From: Hyphomicrobiales bacterium
Lineage (GTDB): Bacteria > Pseudomonadota > Alphaproteobacteria > Rhizobiales > Devosiaceae
Assembly: GCA_900470445.1 (NCBI GenBank)
Contig: UCAU01000003.1
Span: 38,737-102,736 of the forward strand
Direction of reading: 5' to 3'
Length of the DNA stretch: 64,000 nucleotides
Shown here: in pieces, positions 10,691 through 19,218 of the stretch
How positions within the stretch are numbered: position 1 is the stretch's first letter
Layout: the number at the start of each line of letters is the position of its first letter
Position numbers and translations under genes: made by a program
Notes under the pieces: generated by a model
The model's database searches: none
What the model was told of the DNA's origin: nothing
Seen by the model: the letters and a program-made list of their open reading frames with translations, nothing else

Positions 10691-11100
10691 ATGTCAGGTC
10701 CTTTTTTTGATCACCGGCGCGGGCGCGCAGGGCCTAGGCGGTCTCGGTCGGGCACCTTACCCGGCTGGCCTCGTCGGCGCGATGACAAAGCCGTTGCGGC
10801 TTCACGATCTCGTTTGTTCCCGCGGCAAGTCAGGACGTCATTGTCCATTGCCTTGCCAGGGGCCTTGAAAAGCGCGTGAGATGTAAGAGCGAGCCATTGT
10901 CTTGTCAACGCCGCCGAAATGGGCGACACCTCCTGCGCCCGCCGGAAACCCGGCCCAAACCGGCAATTAGGCCTCTCTTCTGCCGCCGTCTCCTCACAAG
11001 TAGCGGCGCGGCACATTTTGGCCCCGATGCCGTGTGAGGGCAGGCCGACCAGTAACGAGCCCAGGCGCCACCGGATGCGCCGGCCAAGGAGAATGTCCTG
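10691..11100. other. 410-bp divergent intergenic region, secA / parvulin
   Basis: No credible coding sequence is seen; open frames here are extensions of antisense frames. It must carry the promoters for secA (leftward) and the parvulin gene (rightward). An AAGGAG ribosome site at 11086-11091 serves the parvulin start at 11101. No operator or riboswitch is recognised. Confidence 0.5.
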
Positions 11101-12060
11101 ATGTCCTTTTCGACCCTGCGCCTTGCCACGACTGCCAGCGTGCTGGCGCTGCTCATGGCGGCCAATGCTGTCGCTCCCGCTTTCGCGCAGGACGCAGCTC
11201 CCGCTCCCGCCACCGAGGCGCCTGCTGCCGAGGCACCTGCGCCTGTATCTCCCGATGCCGTGGTCGCAACGGTTGGTGGGGAAACCATCACCGAAGCCGA
11301 TCTGAGCTTTGCGGCCGAAGACCTGACCCAGGAACTCAGCCAGATGCCGGCCGACCAGCGCCGTCCATTCCTGCTGCGAGTGCTGATCGACATGAAGGTC
11401 ATGGCCAAGGCCGGCCGCGATGCCGGCATGGGCGACACGCCCCTGTTCAAGCAGCGCCTGGCCTATCTTGAAGAACGCGCCCTGCGCCGCGCCTACTTCG
11501 CTGACGCCATCGCCAATTCGGTGACGGAAGAAGCCGTGCGCGCCGAATATGACAAGCTCGTCGCCGACTTCAAGCCGGCCGAGGAAATCCGCGCCAGCCA
11601 CATCCTGGTCGCCACCGAAGAAGAAGCCAAGGCAATCAAGGCCGAGCTCGATGGCGGCGCCGATTTCGCCACCATCGCCAAGGAAAAGTCGATCGATCCG
11701 GGTGCAGCCAATGGCGGCGATCTCGGCTTTTTCGGCAAGGGCATGATGGTCGCTCCCTTCGAGGAAGCTGCCTACGCCCTGACCGAAATCGGTCAGGTCT
11801 CCGACCCGGTGCAGTCCCAGTTCGGCTGGCACATCATCAAGCTCGAGGAAAAGCGCGAATCCGCTCCGCCCACCTTCGAGCAGGTCGCTAGCCAGCTGCA
11901 GCAGCAATTGTTGATGACCACTTTTGACGGCACCGTTGCCAAGCTGATGGAAGGCGTCACCATCGACATCCCCGACGCGGCCCTCGACGCCGCTGTCAAG
12001 GCACAGTCCGAGCCGGCCGCCGCTGCTGGCGAAGGCGAAGCGGCTCCCGCCGCACAGTAA
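11101..12060 (+). CDS. Periplasmic parvulin-type peptidyl-prolyl isomerase
   Basis: 319 aa. A signal peptide is likely cleaved after AFA (residue 29). An Ala/Pro-rich spacer (about 30-58) leads to a SurA-like N-terminal region and then the parvulin domain (about 155-255; RASHILV, GGDLGFFGKG, QFGWHIIKL). The protein ends in an Ala/Glu-rich tail. It likely helps fold secreted or outer-membrane proteins. It is divergent from secA, an arrangement consistent with a shared secretion role. AAGGAG nine bases upstream supports this start. Confidence 0.92.
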   Translation: MSFSTLRLATTASVLALLMAANAVAPAFAQDAAPAPATEAPAAEAPAPVSPDAVVATVGGETITEADLSFAAEDLTQELSQMPADQRRPFLLRVLIDMKVMAKAGRDAGMGDTPLFKQRLAYLEERALRRAYFADAIANSVTEEAVRAEYDKLVADFKPAEEIRASHILVATEEEAKAIKAELDGGADFATIAKEKSIDPGAANGGDLGFFGKGMMVAPFEEAAYALTEIGQVSDPVQSQFGWHIIKLEEKRESAPPTFEQVASQLQQQLLMTTFDGTVAKLMEGVTIDIPDAALDAAVKAQSEPAAAAGEGEAAPAAQ

Positions 12061-12065
12061 GCATC

Positions 12066-12680
12066 CTATGGTCCGGGGGTTAACAGCCCCCGGACCAATT
12101 GCCGAGCCGCCTGCCGCATCTCGTCCGGATCCGCTATCAGCCGCCCGCTCAGCAGCCGGTGCCAGGCAAAACCCGCCAGCATGTCCGCAGCCAGCCCCGT
12201 ATCGATATCGGCCGCCAGCTCGCCCCGCGCCACGCCCCGCTCGAAAATTTGCCCGGATTGCTGGCGCCGCTCAAGCGCATAGGCCCGCAGCGACGCAGCG
12301 GCCGCCTCATCGCGCTGGGCCTCGGCCACGATAAAGCGGAACACCTGCCCGGCGCCGGTATTGCCCCAATGGGCGAAAACGCCGGTGAAGAAGGCGACCA
12401 CGTCGCCCTCCACGCTGCCGGTATCCATATGCACATTTGCCGGCTTATGCCGATGATAGACCTCGAGCAGCAAAGCCGTGCGGCCCGGCCACCACTTATA
12501 GATGGTCGGCTTGCCGGCTCGTGCCCGCTTGGCCACTGCCTCGATGGAAAAGCCCGCAATGCCTTCCTCTTCCACGATGGCCTCAGCCGCGTCGAGAATG
12601 GCCTCCTGGGTATCGGGATTGCGCCGCGCCCCAATGGATCGGCGGCGTTCCTCGCTGTCGTCTGCGCTCGGCTCTGTCAT
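12066..12680 (-). CDS. TetR family transcriptional regulator
   Basis: 204 aa. The N-terminal helix-turn-helix (about 22-68) reads ILDAAEAIVEEEGIAGFSIE then KRARAGKPTIYKWWPGR, the classic TetR signature. The C-terminal ligand-binding domain is helical and unspecific. It is divergent from a small two-helix membrane protein gene. The 98-bp gap holds two related palindromes over a promoter, so it probably represses that gene and perhaps itself. The ligand cannot be predicted. Confidence 0.93.
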   Translation of the reverse strand: MTEPSADDSEERRRSIGARRNPDTQEAILDAAEAIVEEEGIAGFSIEAVAKRARAGKPTIYKWWPGRTALLLEVYHRHKPANVHMDTGSVEGDVVAFFTGVFAHWGNTGAGQVFRFIVAEAQRDEAAAASLRAYALERRQQSGQIFERGVARGELAADIDTGLAADMLAGFAWHRLLSGRLIADPDEMRQAARQLVRGLLTPGP

Positions 12681-12718
12681 ATCAGCAATATCGGACAGAA
12701 CGTGTCGAAAGAAAAGAC

Positions 12719-12764
12719 TTGAACGAAACGTGTCGTTCTCATATATAACGAAACGTACCGTTTC
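12719..12764 (+). promoter_or_regulatory. Promoter with two overlapping TetR-type operators
   Basis: TTGAAC (12719-12724), a 17-bp spacer and TATATA (12742-12747) form a near-consensus sigma-70 promoter reading right. Operator 1, GAACGAAACGTGTCGTTC (12721-12738), is a 16/18 palindrome covering the spacer. Operator 2, GAAACG-TAC-CGTTTC (12750-12764), is a perfect palindrome over the expected transcription start. Both contain ACGAAACGT (12723 and 12748). A third half-site-like ACGTGTCGAAAG lies near 12700. That the divergent TetR protein binds here is inference. Confidence 0.75.
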
Positions 12765-12778
12765 AATGGAGCTTGGAA

Positions 12779-13024
12779 ATGAAGCCCTCTCTCGCTGCGC
12801 GTCTGCGCATGGCCGCAGTCATGACTCTGGCCGTCTATCCAGTCGTGACCCTTTATCTCTATATCCTGATGCCGCTCACCACTGGTTGGGAAATCTGGCA
12901 GCGAAGCCTCGTGCTGGTGCCCTTCATGGCAACCACCATCGTCCTGCTGATCGTGCCGCTGATTACCCGCTATTTCGGCGCTTTCATCGCCGGCCGTAAG
13001 CCCGTAGCCGCCCAGGCGGCGTGA
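12779..13024 (+). CDS. Small two-helix membrane protein (DUF2798-like)
   Basis: 81 aa from ATG 12779, chosen because GGAG lies seven bases upstream; a TTG two codons earlier is also open. Two hydrophobic helices span about 12-34 and 44-67, with a short positively charged tail. Size and topology resemble DUF2798 proteins, whose function is not established. It is divergent from a TetR regulator and has operators over its promoter, so it is probably the regulated target. A role in export or stress is possible but not shown. Confidence 0.75.
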   Translation: MKPSLAARLRMAAVMTLAVYPVVTLYLYILMPLTTGWEIWQRSLVLVPFMATTIVLLIVPLITRYFGAFIAGRKPVAAQAA

Positions 13025-13047
13025 GGCCGCACCAACGTGAACAATGA

Positions 13048-13080
13048 AAAATCCTGCCGGTGAAAGCCCGGCGGGATTTT
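13048..13080. terminator. Intrinsic terminator, likely bidirectional
   Basis: AAAATCCTGCCGG (13048-13060) pairs with CCGGCGGGATTTT (13068-13080) with one wobble, leaving a 7-nt loop. The A and T ends allow termination on both strands. It lies between the convergent small membrane gene and the HNH gene. Confidence 0.85.
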
Positions 13081-13085
13081 CGTTA

Positions 13086-13643
13086 TTACGGCTCGAGCTC
13101 GATGTCCCAATAGAGATAGTCGAGCCAGCTCTGGTGCAAATGGTTGGGCGGGAAGGCCCGGCCATTATTGTGCAGATCATGCACACTGGGGTGATAGGGC
13201 GCCTGATGAGGATACATCTTGATTTCGCTGGGCAGCCGATTGGCCTTGCGCAGATTGCACGGCGCGCAGGCGGCCACGACATTGTCCCAGGTGGTCAGCC
13301 CGCCCTTGGAGCGCGGAATGACGTGATCGAAGGTCAGGTCATCCTTGGAGCCGCAATATTGGCACTGGAAGCGATCGCGCAGGAACACGTTGAAGCGGGT
13401 AAACGCGGGATGCCGTGCCGGCTTCACATAATCCTTGAGCGACACCACGCTGGGCAGCTGCATTTCGAAGCTGGGCGAGTGGATGACCGTGTCATAGTGG
13501 CTGACGATGTTGACCCGATCCAGGCACACAGCCTTGATCGCATCCTGCCAAGACCACAATGACAAGGGATAGTAACTGAGCGGCCGGAAGTCGGCGTTCA
13601 GAACGAGTGCGGGACAGGCCTCAGGCGACACGTGGATCGTCAC
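13086..13643 (-). CDS. HNH endonuclease family protein
   Basis: 185 aa. The HNH core is framed by two Cys pairs, C94-x2-C97 (CQYC) and C126-x2-C129 (CAPC), with D106-H107 (TFDHVIP) and N121/N130. This is the Zn-stapled McrA-like HNH layout. The N-terminus (PALVLNADFRPLSYYPLSLW) is typical of a widely conserved single-gene HNH family in Alphaproteobacteria. No restriction or phage partner is adjacent, so it is more likely a conserved housekeeping nuclease than a defence gene. The DNA target is unknown. Confidence 0.88.
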   Translation of the reverse strand: MTIHVSPEACPALVLNADFRPLSYYPLSLWSWQDAIKAVCLDRVNIVSHYDTVIHSPSFEMQLPSVVSLKDYVKPARHPAFTRFNVFLRDRFQCQYCGSKDDLTFDHVIPRSKGGLTTWDNVVAACAPCNLRKANRLPSEIKMYPHQAPYHPSVHDLHNNGRAFPPNHLHQSWLDYLYWDIELEP

Positions 13644-13743
13644 TTGAGTCTCCCGGATCGGGAATCGAGTAAGTCCATAGCCCCCTTATACTAGGCCCTT
13701 TGTGTCAGGCCTGTGAAGCGGGCACGTGCAGAGGCACGCGTGA

Positions 13744-14406
13744 TTATTTTTCGAGCTGGCTGGCGATGAATGCGCTGGCGAAAGCCAGACCGTCCGGCGC
13801 AATGCCATGTCCCACGCCGGGGCTGACATGATAGGCCACATCATAGCCGGCCAATCGCAAGGCCACATCGGCATCGGCGCTCAGTTCAGGATCGACCACC
13901 GGGTCCATGTCGCCATGCACGAGACACACCGGCGGCCGGGCAAACTTTCCCTCGGCAAACCCTTCTGCCGGCAGAAAGGCGCCTGAACAGGCAATGATCC
14001 CCATCAGCGGCTCGGGCAGCGACAGGCCCACATGCAGCGCCATCATCGCGCCCTGGCTGAAGCCGGCGAGAATGGTCCGTTGCGGCGTTACCCCGGTCTG
14101 GCGCCATAGATCGTTGAGAAACTCGACCAGCACCGGCCGCGCCTGCGCCACGCCCATTTGCCGGCTGGCCAGTCGATCGCCTTCATAGTCGATGTCGAAC
14201 CACTGGTAGCCCGCTGCATTGACCCGGCACGCCTCGGGCGCATTGGGCGACACGAATAGCGCATCGGGCAAAATGTCCTGCCAATGCGGCGCGAGCCCGA
14301 TCAGATCGGCACCATCGCTGCCATAGCCATGCAGCAACACCACGGCATGGCTGGGCTGGGCGCCCGATTTGGGCGCAAGCATGGGACCGGAGAGTTTTGC
14401 GGACAT
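13744..14406 (-). CDS. Alpha/beta hydrolase (carboxylesterase/phospholipase, YpfH-like)
   Basis: 220 aa from ATG 14406. The catalytic serine is S117 in GFSQG, the acid is within HGDMDPVVD (D166 or D168) and H200 lies in GVGHGI. The oxyanion region is LLHGYGSDG near residue 26. The family hydrolyses short-chain or lysophospholipid esters. The substrate cannot be predicted. The open frame runs nine codons further upstream, but GGAAATT is positioned for 14406. It stands alone between the HNH and LuxR-type genes. Confidence 0.87.
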   Translation of the reverse strand: MSAKLSGPMLAPKSGAQPSHAVVLLHGYGSDGADLIGLAPHWQDILPDALFVSPNAPEACRVNAAGYQWFDIDYEGDRLASRQMGVAQARPVLVEFLNDLWRQTGVTPQRTILAGFSQGAMMALHVGLSLPEPLMGIIACSGAFLPAEGFAEGKFARPPVCLVHGDMDPVVDPELSADADVALRLAGYDVAYHVSPGVGHGIAPDGLAFASAFIASQLEK

Positions 14407-14471
14407 GGCAATTTCCAAAAATGACCGGCGCACCCTGCCCCGCCATGGCGCAAAAATCCAGCCGCCAGGCC

Positions 14472-15593
14472 TTACATCTGCGGCAATGGCTCCACGGCCA
14501 GTAGCAGGGACACCAACTGGCTCTGCTGCCGGGTATCGGTCTTGCGGAACAGATGCCCTAATTGCGTGCGCACCGTCAGGATCGACACACCATTGCTGCG
14601 CGCGACATCGCCCAGCGCCCGCCCGCTCGCCAAAGCCGCCGCCAACGCCGCTTCCTTGGGCGTCAGGTCGAACATAGCGCGGATCCGATCTTCAAACCCC
14701 GGCGGCAGGCGCTCGGACAGGTCGCGTATCGCGATATGGGCGCCCTGCAGCGCGGGGAGGCCCTGCACGAAGAGATTGCGCGCCGGGATGATCGACAATG
14801 CGACGGCATTGCCGGTCTCGGGATGCGTGGCGATCATGTCGGTGCCAATGCTGCCCGCCGGCGCATTGGCGCGCTGCAAGGCCGCCACGAATTCTCGCAT
14901 CTGCAGGGGATGAACCACGCGCAAAGCGCCCAACCGCCCGCTGATGGCCGAACCCGGCTCGGCCAGCAGAGCCTCGGCAGCGTCATTGGCCCAGATCAGC
15001 TTACCCGTGCCGGACACGGCCACCCAGCCGATGCCGCGCCCGCCCAGTTCTTGCCCCGTCTGCGCCATGGTACGCGCACCGAACCGTACGCGCAGGGTGA
15101 CCGCGTGCGCCAGCGTCGAACTGATTTCATCGATCACCAGCAACTCACGCCGGTCATACTTGCCGCCCTTGCCGCCGCGATTGAGCGCCAGATAGCCATT
15201 GATGCGATCGCGCGTGCTGATCTTGTGCATCATGGCGCTATGCATCTGCTGTGGCCGCATCCATAGGTCAAAGAAAGCGGAGCGCTCGAAATCACCGTGG
15301 GCCACCACCTGCTGGTCTACCAGCGCAGTACCCAGCGCCATTGCCTGCATCGGGCGAGCCAGGGGATTGATATCCACCAGATCGCGATAGCTATGTTCAA
15401 ACTCGGGCTCGCAATCGCCATGCAGCATGGATTGCTGCCGCGTTTGATAGTCGAAGAAGCCCAGCGCGACATGCTGGCTATTGGTGGCGCGGCGCACCAC
15501 CTCGGCCGCCTTGGCCCACATCGCGTCGTCGAACACCGCGCCATAGAGGTAGTTCGACAGATCCGTCAGATCCTGCGGAGAAGTCTCAGCCAT
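14472..15593 (-). CDS. LuxR-type helix-turn-helix regulator
   Basis: 373 aa from ATG 15593 (MAETSPQDLTDLSNYLYGAV). The C-terminal HTH (about 310-365) reads LTPKEAALAAALASGRALGD then GVSILTVRTQLGHLFRKT, a LuxR/FixJ-type DNA-binding unit. The N-terminal 250 residues look like a sensor region with a PAS-like middle part (WVAVSGTGKLIWANDAAEAL). There is no receiver aspartate or autoinducer-binding signature. The open frame extends 22 codons upstream, but MAETSP fits family starts better. Targets are unknown; the Omp gene lies upstream on the same strand but is separated by a terminator. Confidence 0.85.
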   Translation of the reverse strand: MAETSPQDLTDLSNYLYGAVFDDAMWAKAAEVVRRATNSQHVALGFFDYQTRQQSMLHGDCEPEFEHSYRDLVDINPLARPMQAMALGTALVDQQVVAHGDFERSAFFDLWMRPQQMHSAMMHKISTRDRINGYLALNRGGKGGKYDRRELLVIDEISSTLAHAVTLRVRFGARTMAQTGQELGGRGIGWVAVSGTGKLIWANDAAEALLAEPGSAISGRLGALRVVHPLQMREFVAALQRANAPAGSIGTDMIATHPETGNAVALSIIPARNLFVQGLPALQGAHIAIRDLSERLPPGFEDRIRAMFDLTPKEAALAAALASGRALGDVARSNGVSILTVRTQLGHLFRKTDTRQQSQLVSLLLAVEPLPQM

Positions 15594-15672
15594 TTGCAAC
15601 CACCCGCGTCCATCGACGCTGTGTTTGCCGCACTGCCATATCATCCATGCGGATGCCATTGTGGCAAGACGG

Positions 15673-15707
15673 AAAAAGCCCGGCGACGGCTTTACGGGGT
15701 CGCCGGG
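15673..15707 (-). terminator. Intrinsic terminator for the outer membrane protein gene
   Basis: On the minus strand, CCCGGCGAC and GTCGCCGGG form a 9-bp stem (15699-15707 with 15679-15687) followed by CTTTTT. It lies 45 bases after the stop of the 15752-16576 gene. Confidence 0.8.
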
Positions 15708-15751
15708 GTCAAGTTCAGCTGGCGATGAGGCACAGCTGCATCAGGAAGATG

Positions 15752-16576
15752 CTAGAAATGATATTTGAGCGTGCCCTTGAGCACATGGATGCTGGAGGTG
15801 ACTTCAATCGGGTCCGAACCGCCGCCAATGCCTAGCAGGCCCCCACCAATGCCGCTCGCCTGCGGGATCGTGACGTCGGGCAGTCCGACATAGCTATATT
15901 CAGCGCCCAGCGAAATGTTCGATGTCAGCATCTTTTCGACGCCAAGGCCGAATGTCGGCCCGAATAGAAGCTGGCTGGTATTGGCCGAGGATGAATAAGA
16001 CCCCGCCGGTAGCGGCATATCCTCGGGGGGAAGGTTGGATGCAACCGTGAAATTTGAGGTCGAATTGGACGAAACATTGCCGACCGCCGCGCCCATTTTG
16101 GCATAGACCAGCCAGCCATCGAAGGTGACGCCGGCCCGCAGCGCAAAGGTGCTGTACCAATCGATGCCATAGGTCGTGTCACTGCCCTGACCCAGCTCGA
16201 AGACCTCGCCATCTTCCCGATCGTCAATGGTGAGCGAACCAAATGCGCTGGTGGTCTTGTCCAGATCACCGAAATTGATATCGCCATCGACGCCCAGCAC
16301 AAACTGGTTGTGTTGGAAATTGTAGCCCGCGCCGACGCCGCCCAGCAGCCCCTCGATCCGCTCCTGCGAGAACCGGCTGCTGCCTGAGTAGAATACGTCG
16401 TCATCAGCTTCGACTGGCGGTATGATTGACGAGGTCGACTCGGTCTGGGTCCGGTCCATCCCATAGCCGACCAGCACTCCGGCGTAAAAGCCGCTCCAAT
16501 CGGTAATGTCCTGCGCCTGTGCGCTGCTCGCCAATAGTGAAAAGCTGGCCCCAACCAGCAAAATTGCGCTCCGCAT
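15752..16576 (-). CDS. Omp25-like outer membrane beta-barrel protein
   Basis: 274 aa from ATG 16576, which has GAGGGA well placed upstream. A signal peptide is cleaved after AQA (residue 21). The mature protein starts with DWSGFYAGVLVGYG, the opening strand of Omp25/OmpA-like eight-stranded barrels. Later GAGYNFQHNQFVLGVDGD and ALRAGVTFDGWLVYAKMG are typical hairpin strands. It ends in phenylalanine (KGTLKYHF), the outer-membrane assembly signal. A strong 18-bp palindrome lies 66 bases upstream of the start. Confidence 0.88.
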   Translation of the reverse strand: MRSAILLVGASFSLLASSAQAQDITDWSGFYAGVLVGYGMDRTQTESTSSIIPPVEADDDVFYSGSSRFSQERIEGLLGGVGAGYNFQHNQFVLGVDGDINFGDLDKTTSAFGSLTIDDREDGEVFELGQGSDTTYGIDWYSTFALRAGVTFDGWLVYAKMGAAVGNVSSNSTSNFTVASNLPPEDMPLPAGSYSSSANTSQLLFGPTFGLGVEKMLTSNISLGAEYSYVGLPDVTIPQASGIGGGLLGIGGGSDPIEVTSSIHVLKGTLKYHF

Positions 16577-16641
16577 CAAAATTCCCTCATCCTCGCCGAA
16601 ACAACCGCGGCGCAAGATGAGCAAAGCTGATCTTTCTCCAC

Positions 16642-16659
16642 ATCATTCATTTGAATGAT
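16642..16659. promoter_or_regulatory. Perfect palindrome upstream of the Omp25-like gene
   Basis: ATCATTCA-TT-TGAATGAT has 8-bp perfect arms. It is 66 bases upstream of the start at 16576, in the promoter region, so it is a plausible operator. Which factor binds is unknown. Confidence 0.55.
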
Positions 16660-16727
16660 TTAATGGGGTCCATTCCCAGTAAGGAAATTTCTGTGGCGCA
16701 TCCGCCACATGCCTCAAAGCCAAACCC

Positions 16728-17378
16728 TCAGCTCAACACGCCTTCGCGGTTACGGCGAACCGCATAATAGCGCCAGAACAGCAGTGCCGCTGCCGAACGG
16801 TGAGGCGCCCAGTTTCGTGCCAGATTGGCCAGTTCGCTGATTTCGGGCAGCCGATCAAGTCCAAGCCCATCCTGCACCGCCTTGCGCAGCGCTAGGTCCC
16901 CGGCCGGGAAGATATCAGGATGCCCGGCGCAGAACATAAGATAGACCTGCGCAGTCCAGGGACCGATCCCCTTATGGGCGGTCAGGTAGCCTACTGCCGC
17001 ATCCGCCGGCAGGGTCTCGAGATGGTCGAAATCCAGCGTGCCGGACGCCATGGCTTCGGCAATCGCCCGCACGGTTCTATACTTGCCGCCTGAAAAGCCG
17101 ACGGCGCGGATCGCCGCCTCATCGAGGTTCAGAAAGCCGATGGGATCGAGCGCCCCCTCGACCTTTATGTAGCGCGCCCAGATTGCAGCGGCACTCGCCA
17201 CCGACAGCAATTGTCCGCAGACAATGCGCGAAATCCCCACAAAACCGGCCGCGTCGATGCGCGGGTAAACGTCCCCGGTCACCGCCCTGATGGCGGCCAG
17301 TCGCGGATCGATCCCGACCAGCACGTCGAGATGGGCGGCAATGGTTTCAACACTATCAATGCGCGGTGACGGAGACAT
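16728..17378 (-). CDS. DNA-3-methyladenine glycosylase (AlkA-type)
   Basis: About 216 aa from MSPSPRIDSV. It is a HhH-GPD superfamily base-excision enzyme that removes alkylated purines. The helix-hairpin-helix reads YLTAHKGIGPWTAQVYLMF, followed by the catalytic Asp region FPAGDLALRKAV. It lacks the N-terminal TBP-like domain of E. coli AlkA, as many short homologues do. ATG 17414 (MAKTLQLVYSRQ) is an alternative start that would overlap the divergent gluQ gene; with 17378 the gap is 23 bp. Neither start has a convincing ribosome site. Confidence 0.88.
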   Translation of the reverse strand: MSPSPRIDSVETIAAHLDVLVGIDPRLAAIRAVTGDVYPRIDAAGFVGISRIVCGQLLSVASAAAIWARYIKVEGALDPIGFLNLDEAAIRAVGFSGGKYRTVRAIAEAMASGTLDFDHLETLPADAAVGYLTAHKGIGPWTAQVYLMFCAGHPDIFPAGDLALRKAVQDGLGLDRLPEISELANLARNWAPHRSAAALLFWRYYAVRRNREGVLS

Positions 17379-17401
17379 TTGTCTGCTGTACACAAGCTGC
17401 A

Positions 17402-18259
17402 ATGTCTTCGCCATCGTCCAAACCCATCCTGCGTTTTGCCCCCAGCCCCAATGGAAGGCTGCATCTGGGCCATGCCTTCTCAGCGCTCTACACCTGGCAG
17501 GCGGCAGCACTGCTGGGCGGCACGGCCCTGCTGCGCATGGAGGACACCGACCCCGAGCGCTGTAAACCCGAATTTGCCCAGGCCATTATCGATGACCTGC
17601 ATTGGCTGGGTCTGGATTGGCCCGAGCCCGTCATGGTTCAGTCCGAGCGCTTCCCCATCTATGCCGAGGCGGCCAATCGCCTGCGCGATGCGGATCTGCT
17701 CTATCCCTGCTTCTGCTCGCGCAGCGATATCGCCGCCAAAGCCGACGGCACCGACCCCGATGGCGCCCCGCTTTATCCCGGCACTTGCCGGCATCTGCAT
17801 CGCGGCGAAGAGATCGAACGCCTGCAACGCGGCGATCCCGTGCAATTCCGCCTTGACACCGAAAAAGCCCTCGCCCGGACCGGCGCGCTGACCTTTACCA
17901 TCGTCGGTCCGCTGGTCACCGACCGCCCTCAGGTGCGTTACGCCCGCCCCGAACGCTGGGGCGATGTGGTGCTGCAGCGCAAGGGTACGCCCACCAGCTA
18001 TCACCTCAGCGTCGTCGTGGACGACGCCGCCCAGGCCATCACCCACGTCACCCGCGGTCGCGACATGGAAGCAGCAACCGACCTACATGTCCTGCTGCAA
18101 TTCCTGCTCGGCCTGCCCTCGCCCATCTATAATTTCCACCGGCTGATCCTCGACGCCGAGGGCAAGAAACTCAGCAAGTCGAAAGGCTCGCCCAATCTGG
18201 CGAGCCTGCGGGACGCTGGCTGGACACAACAGGACGTTCGCCGGGAGTTGGGCTTTTAG
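17402..18259 (+). CDS. gluQ: Glutamyl-Q tRNA(Asp) synthetase
   Basis: 285 aa, a truncated GluRS-like enzyme without an anticodon-binding domain. It attaches glutamate to queuosine in tRNA(Asp). HIGH-type motif: FAPSPNGRLHLGHAFSA (HLGH at 21-24). KMSKS-type motif: KKLSKSKGS near the C-terminus. Zinc-ligand cysteines CFCSR and PGTCRH lie between. The ATG at 17402 is the start that matches the family; the frame is open 12 codons upstream. The 3' end overlaps the convergent NAD(P)-binding gene by four bases. Confidence 0.93.
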   Translation: MSSPSSKPILRFAPSPNGRLHLGHAFSALYTWQAAALLGGTALLRMEDTDPERCKPEFAQAIIDDLHWLGLDWPEPVMVQSERFPIYAEAANRLRDADLLYPCFCSRSDIAAKADGTDPDGAPLYPGTCRHLHRGEEIERLQRGDPVQFRLDTEKALARTGALTFTIVGPLVTDRPQVRYARPERWGDVVLQRKGTPTSYHLSVVVDDAAQAITHVTRGRDMEAATDLHVLLQFLLGLPSPIYNFHRLILDAEGKKLSKSKGSPNLASLRDAGWTQQDVRRELGF

Positions 18260-19200
18260 GCCGCCTCGTCAGCAAAAAACGGTTTGGTTGACGCCGCCAC
18301 GGCTTCGGCGAATGGCGTGCCGAAATCCTTGCCCAGAATGGCATCCAAGCGCGGGTCGACCAGCTCCATCGGATTGTTCCAGAGATAGCGCATCTTGACG
18401 ATCTCGCGCATCATCGGCATTGCCAGCCCCATGGCTTGCAGCACGATCCAGGGCAATTGCGCTGCCTGGAGCGGAACCGGTGCTGCCGCCTGAATGGCTG
18501 CCAGCATGGCGCCATGCGTTTCAAAGTGCCCGGCAAAGTGGAACGTCTCGAAGGCACCAAGGCCGTGCCGCTGCTCGGCCACCTTGACGAATGCCCGGCC
18601 CAGGTCGGGCAAATAGGCCCAGGCGTGGCGCACATCGAGATCAGCCATATGATAGACCTTGCCCTTTTTGGCATCCATCAGCATGGCCTGATCGAACCAG
18701 TCGCCAACATTGCCCGGCGCGTAGAAATCCCCAGCCCGGATGATGATAGTCTGGAACTTGCCGGCCTTGGATGCCGCCGCCAGCATCGCCTCCTGCCGCA
18801 CCCGGATCGCGCCGCGCGGCGTCTGCGGATGCTGGGCCATGCCGGGGGTCATGTGCCGGTCCGTCGCTGCATAATTATAGACATTGCCCGGATACATCAT
18901 GGTCCTGCCGCTATCACCCATGGCGGCAATCACGCCAGCCAGTTGCGCCTCGGCACGGCCCTTGTCCCATTTGTCATAGGGCAGGTTGAGCGCATTCACC
19001 ACGATATCGGCATCGGCAATCGCCGCCGCGACCTCGGCAATATTGCCCGCATCACCCTTGACGAAGGTGACGCCCTCGATCGGCATCCGATTGCTCCGGC
19101 CAAAGCCGGTGACGTCATAACCCGCGTCGCGAAACGCCTTGGCCGCGTAATGGCCGATATGGCCGTTAATACCTAGAACCGTGATCTTTGCCGTGTTCAT
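18256..19200 (-). CDS. NAD(P)-binding (NmrA/epimerase-like) protein
   Basis: 314 aa from ATG 19200, with AGGAGA upstream. It has an N-terminal Rossmann motif (TVLGINGHIGHYAAKAFRDA) and a dinucleotide-fold body resembling atypical short-chain dehydrogenases of the NmrA/SDR_a group. The canonical YxxxK catalytic pair is not evident, so catalysis is uncertain. It is divergent from a LysR regulator with an 86-bp gap that contains a perfect inverted repeat, so it is the likely LysR target. Confidence 0.8.
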   Translation of the reverse strand: MNTAKITVLGINGHIGHYAAKAFRDAGYDVTGFGRSNRMPIEGVTFVKGDAGNIAEVAAAIADADIVVNALNLPYDKWDKGRAEAQLAGVIAAMGDSGRTMMYPGNVYNYAATDRHMTPGMAQHPQTPRGAIRVRQEAMLAAASKAGKFQTIIIRAGDFYAPGNVGDWFDQAMLMDAKKGKVYHMADLDVRHAWAYLPDLGRAFVKVAEQRHGLGAFETFHFAGHFETHGAMLAAIQAAAPVPLQAAQLPWIVLQAMGLAMPMMREIVKMRYLWNNPMELVDPRLDAILGKDFGTPFAEAVAASTKPFFADEAA

Positions 19201-19218
19201 CCTGCATCTCCTTTGCTG

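Noticed and set aside
10919..11101. 60-codon frame between secA and the parvulin gene
   Set aside because: Arg/Pro-rich with no family resemblance and no ribosome site; likely intergenic.
13086..13643. Restriction or homing-type defence nuclease
   Set aside because: The HNH protein belongs to a stand-alone conserved family; no methyltransferase or intron surrounds it.
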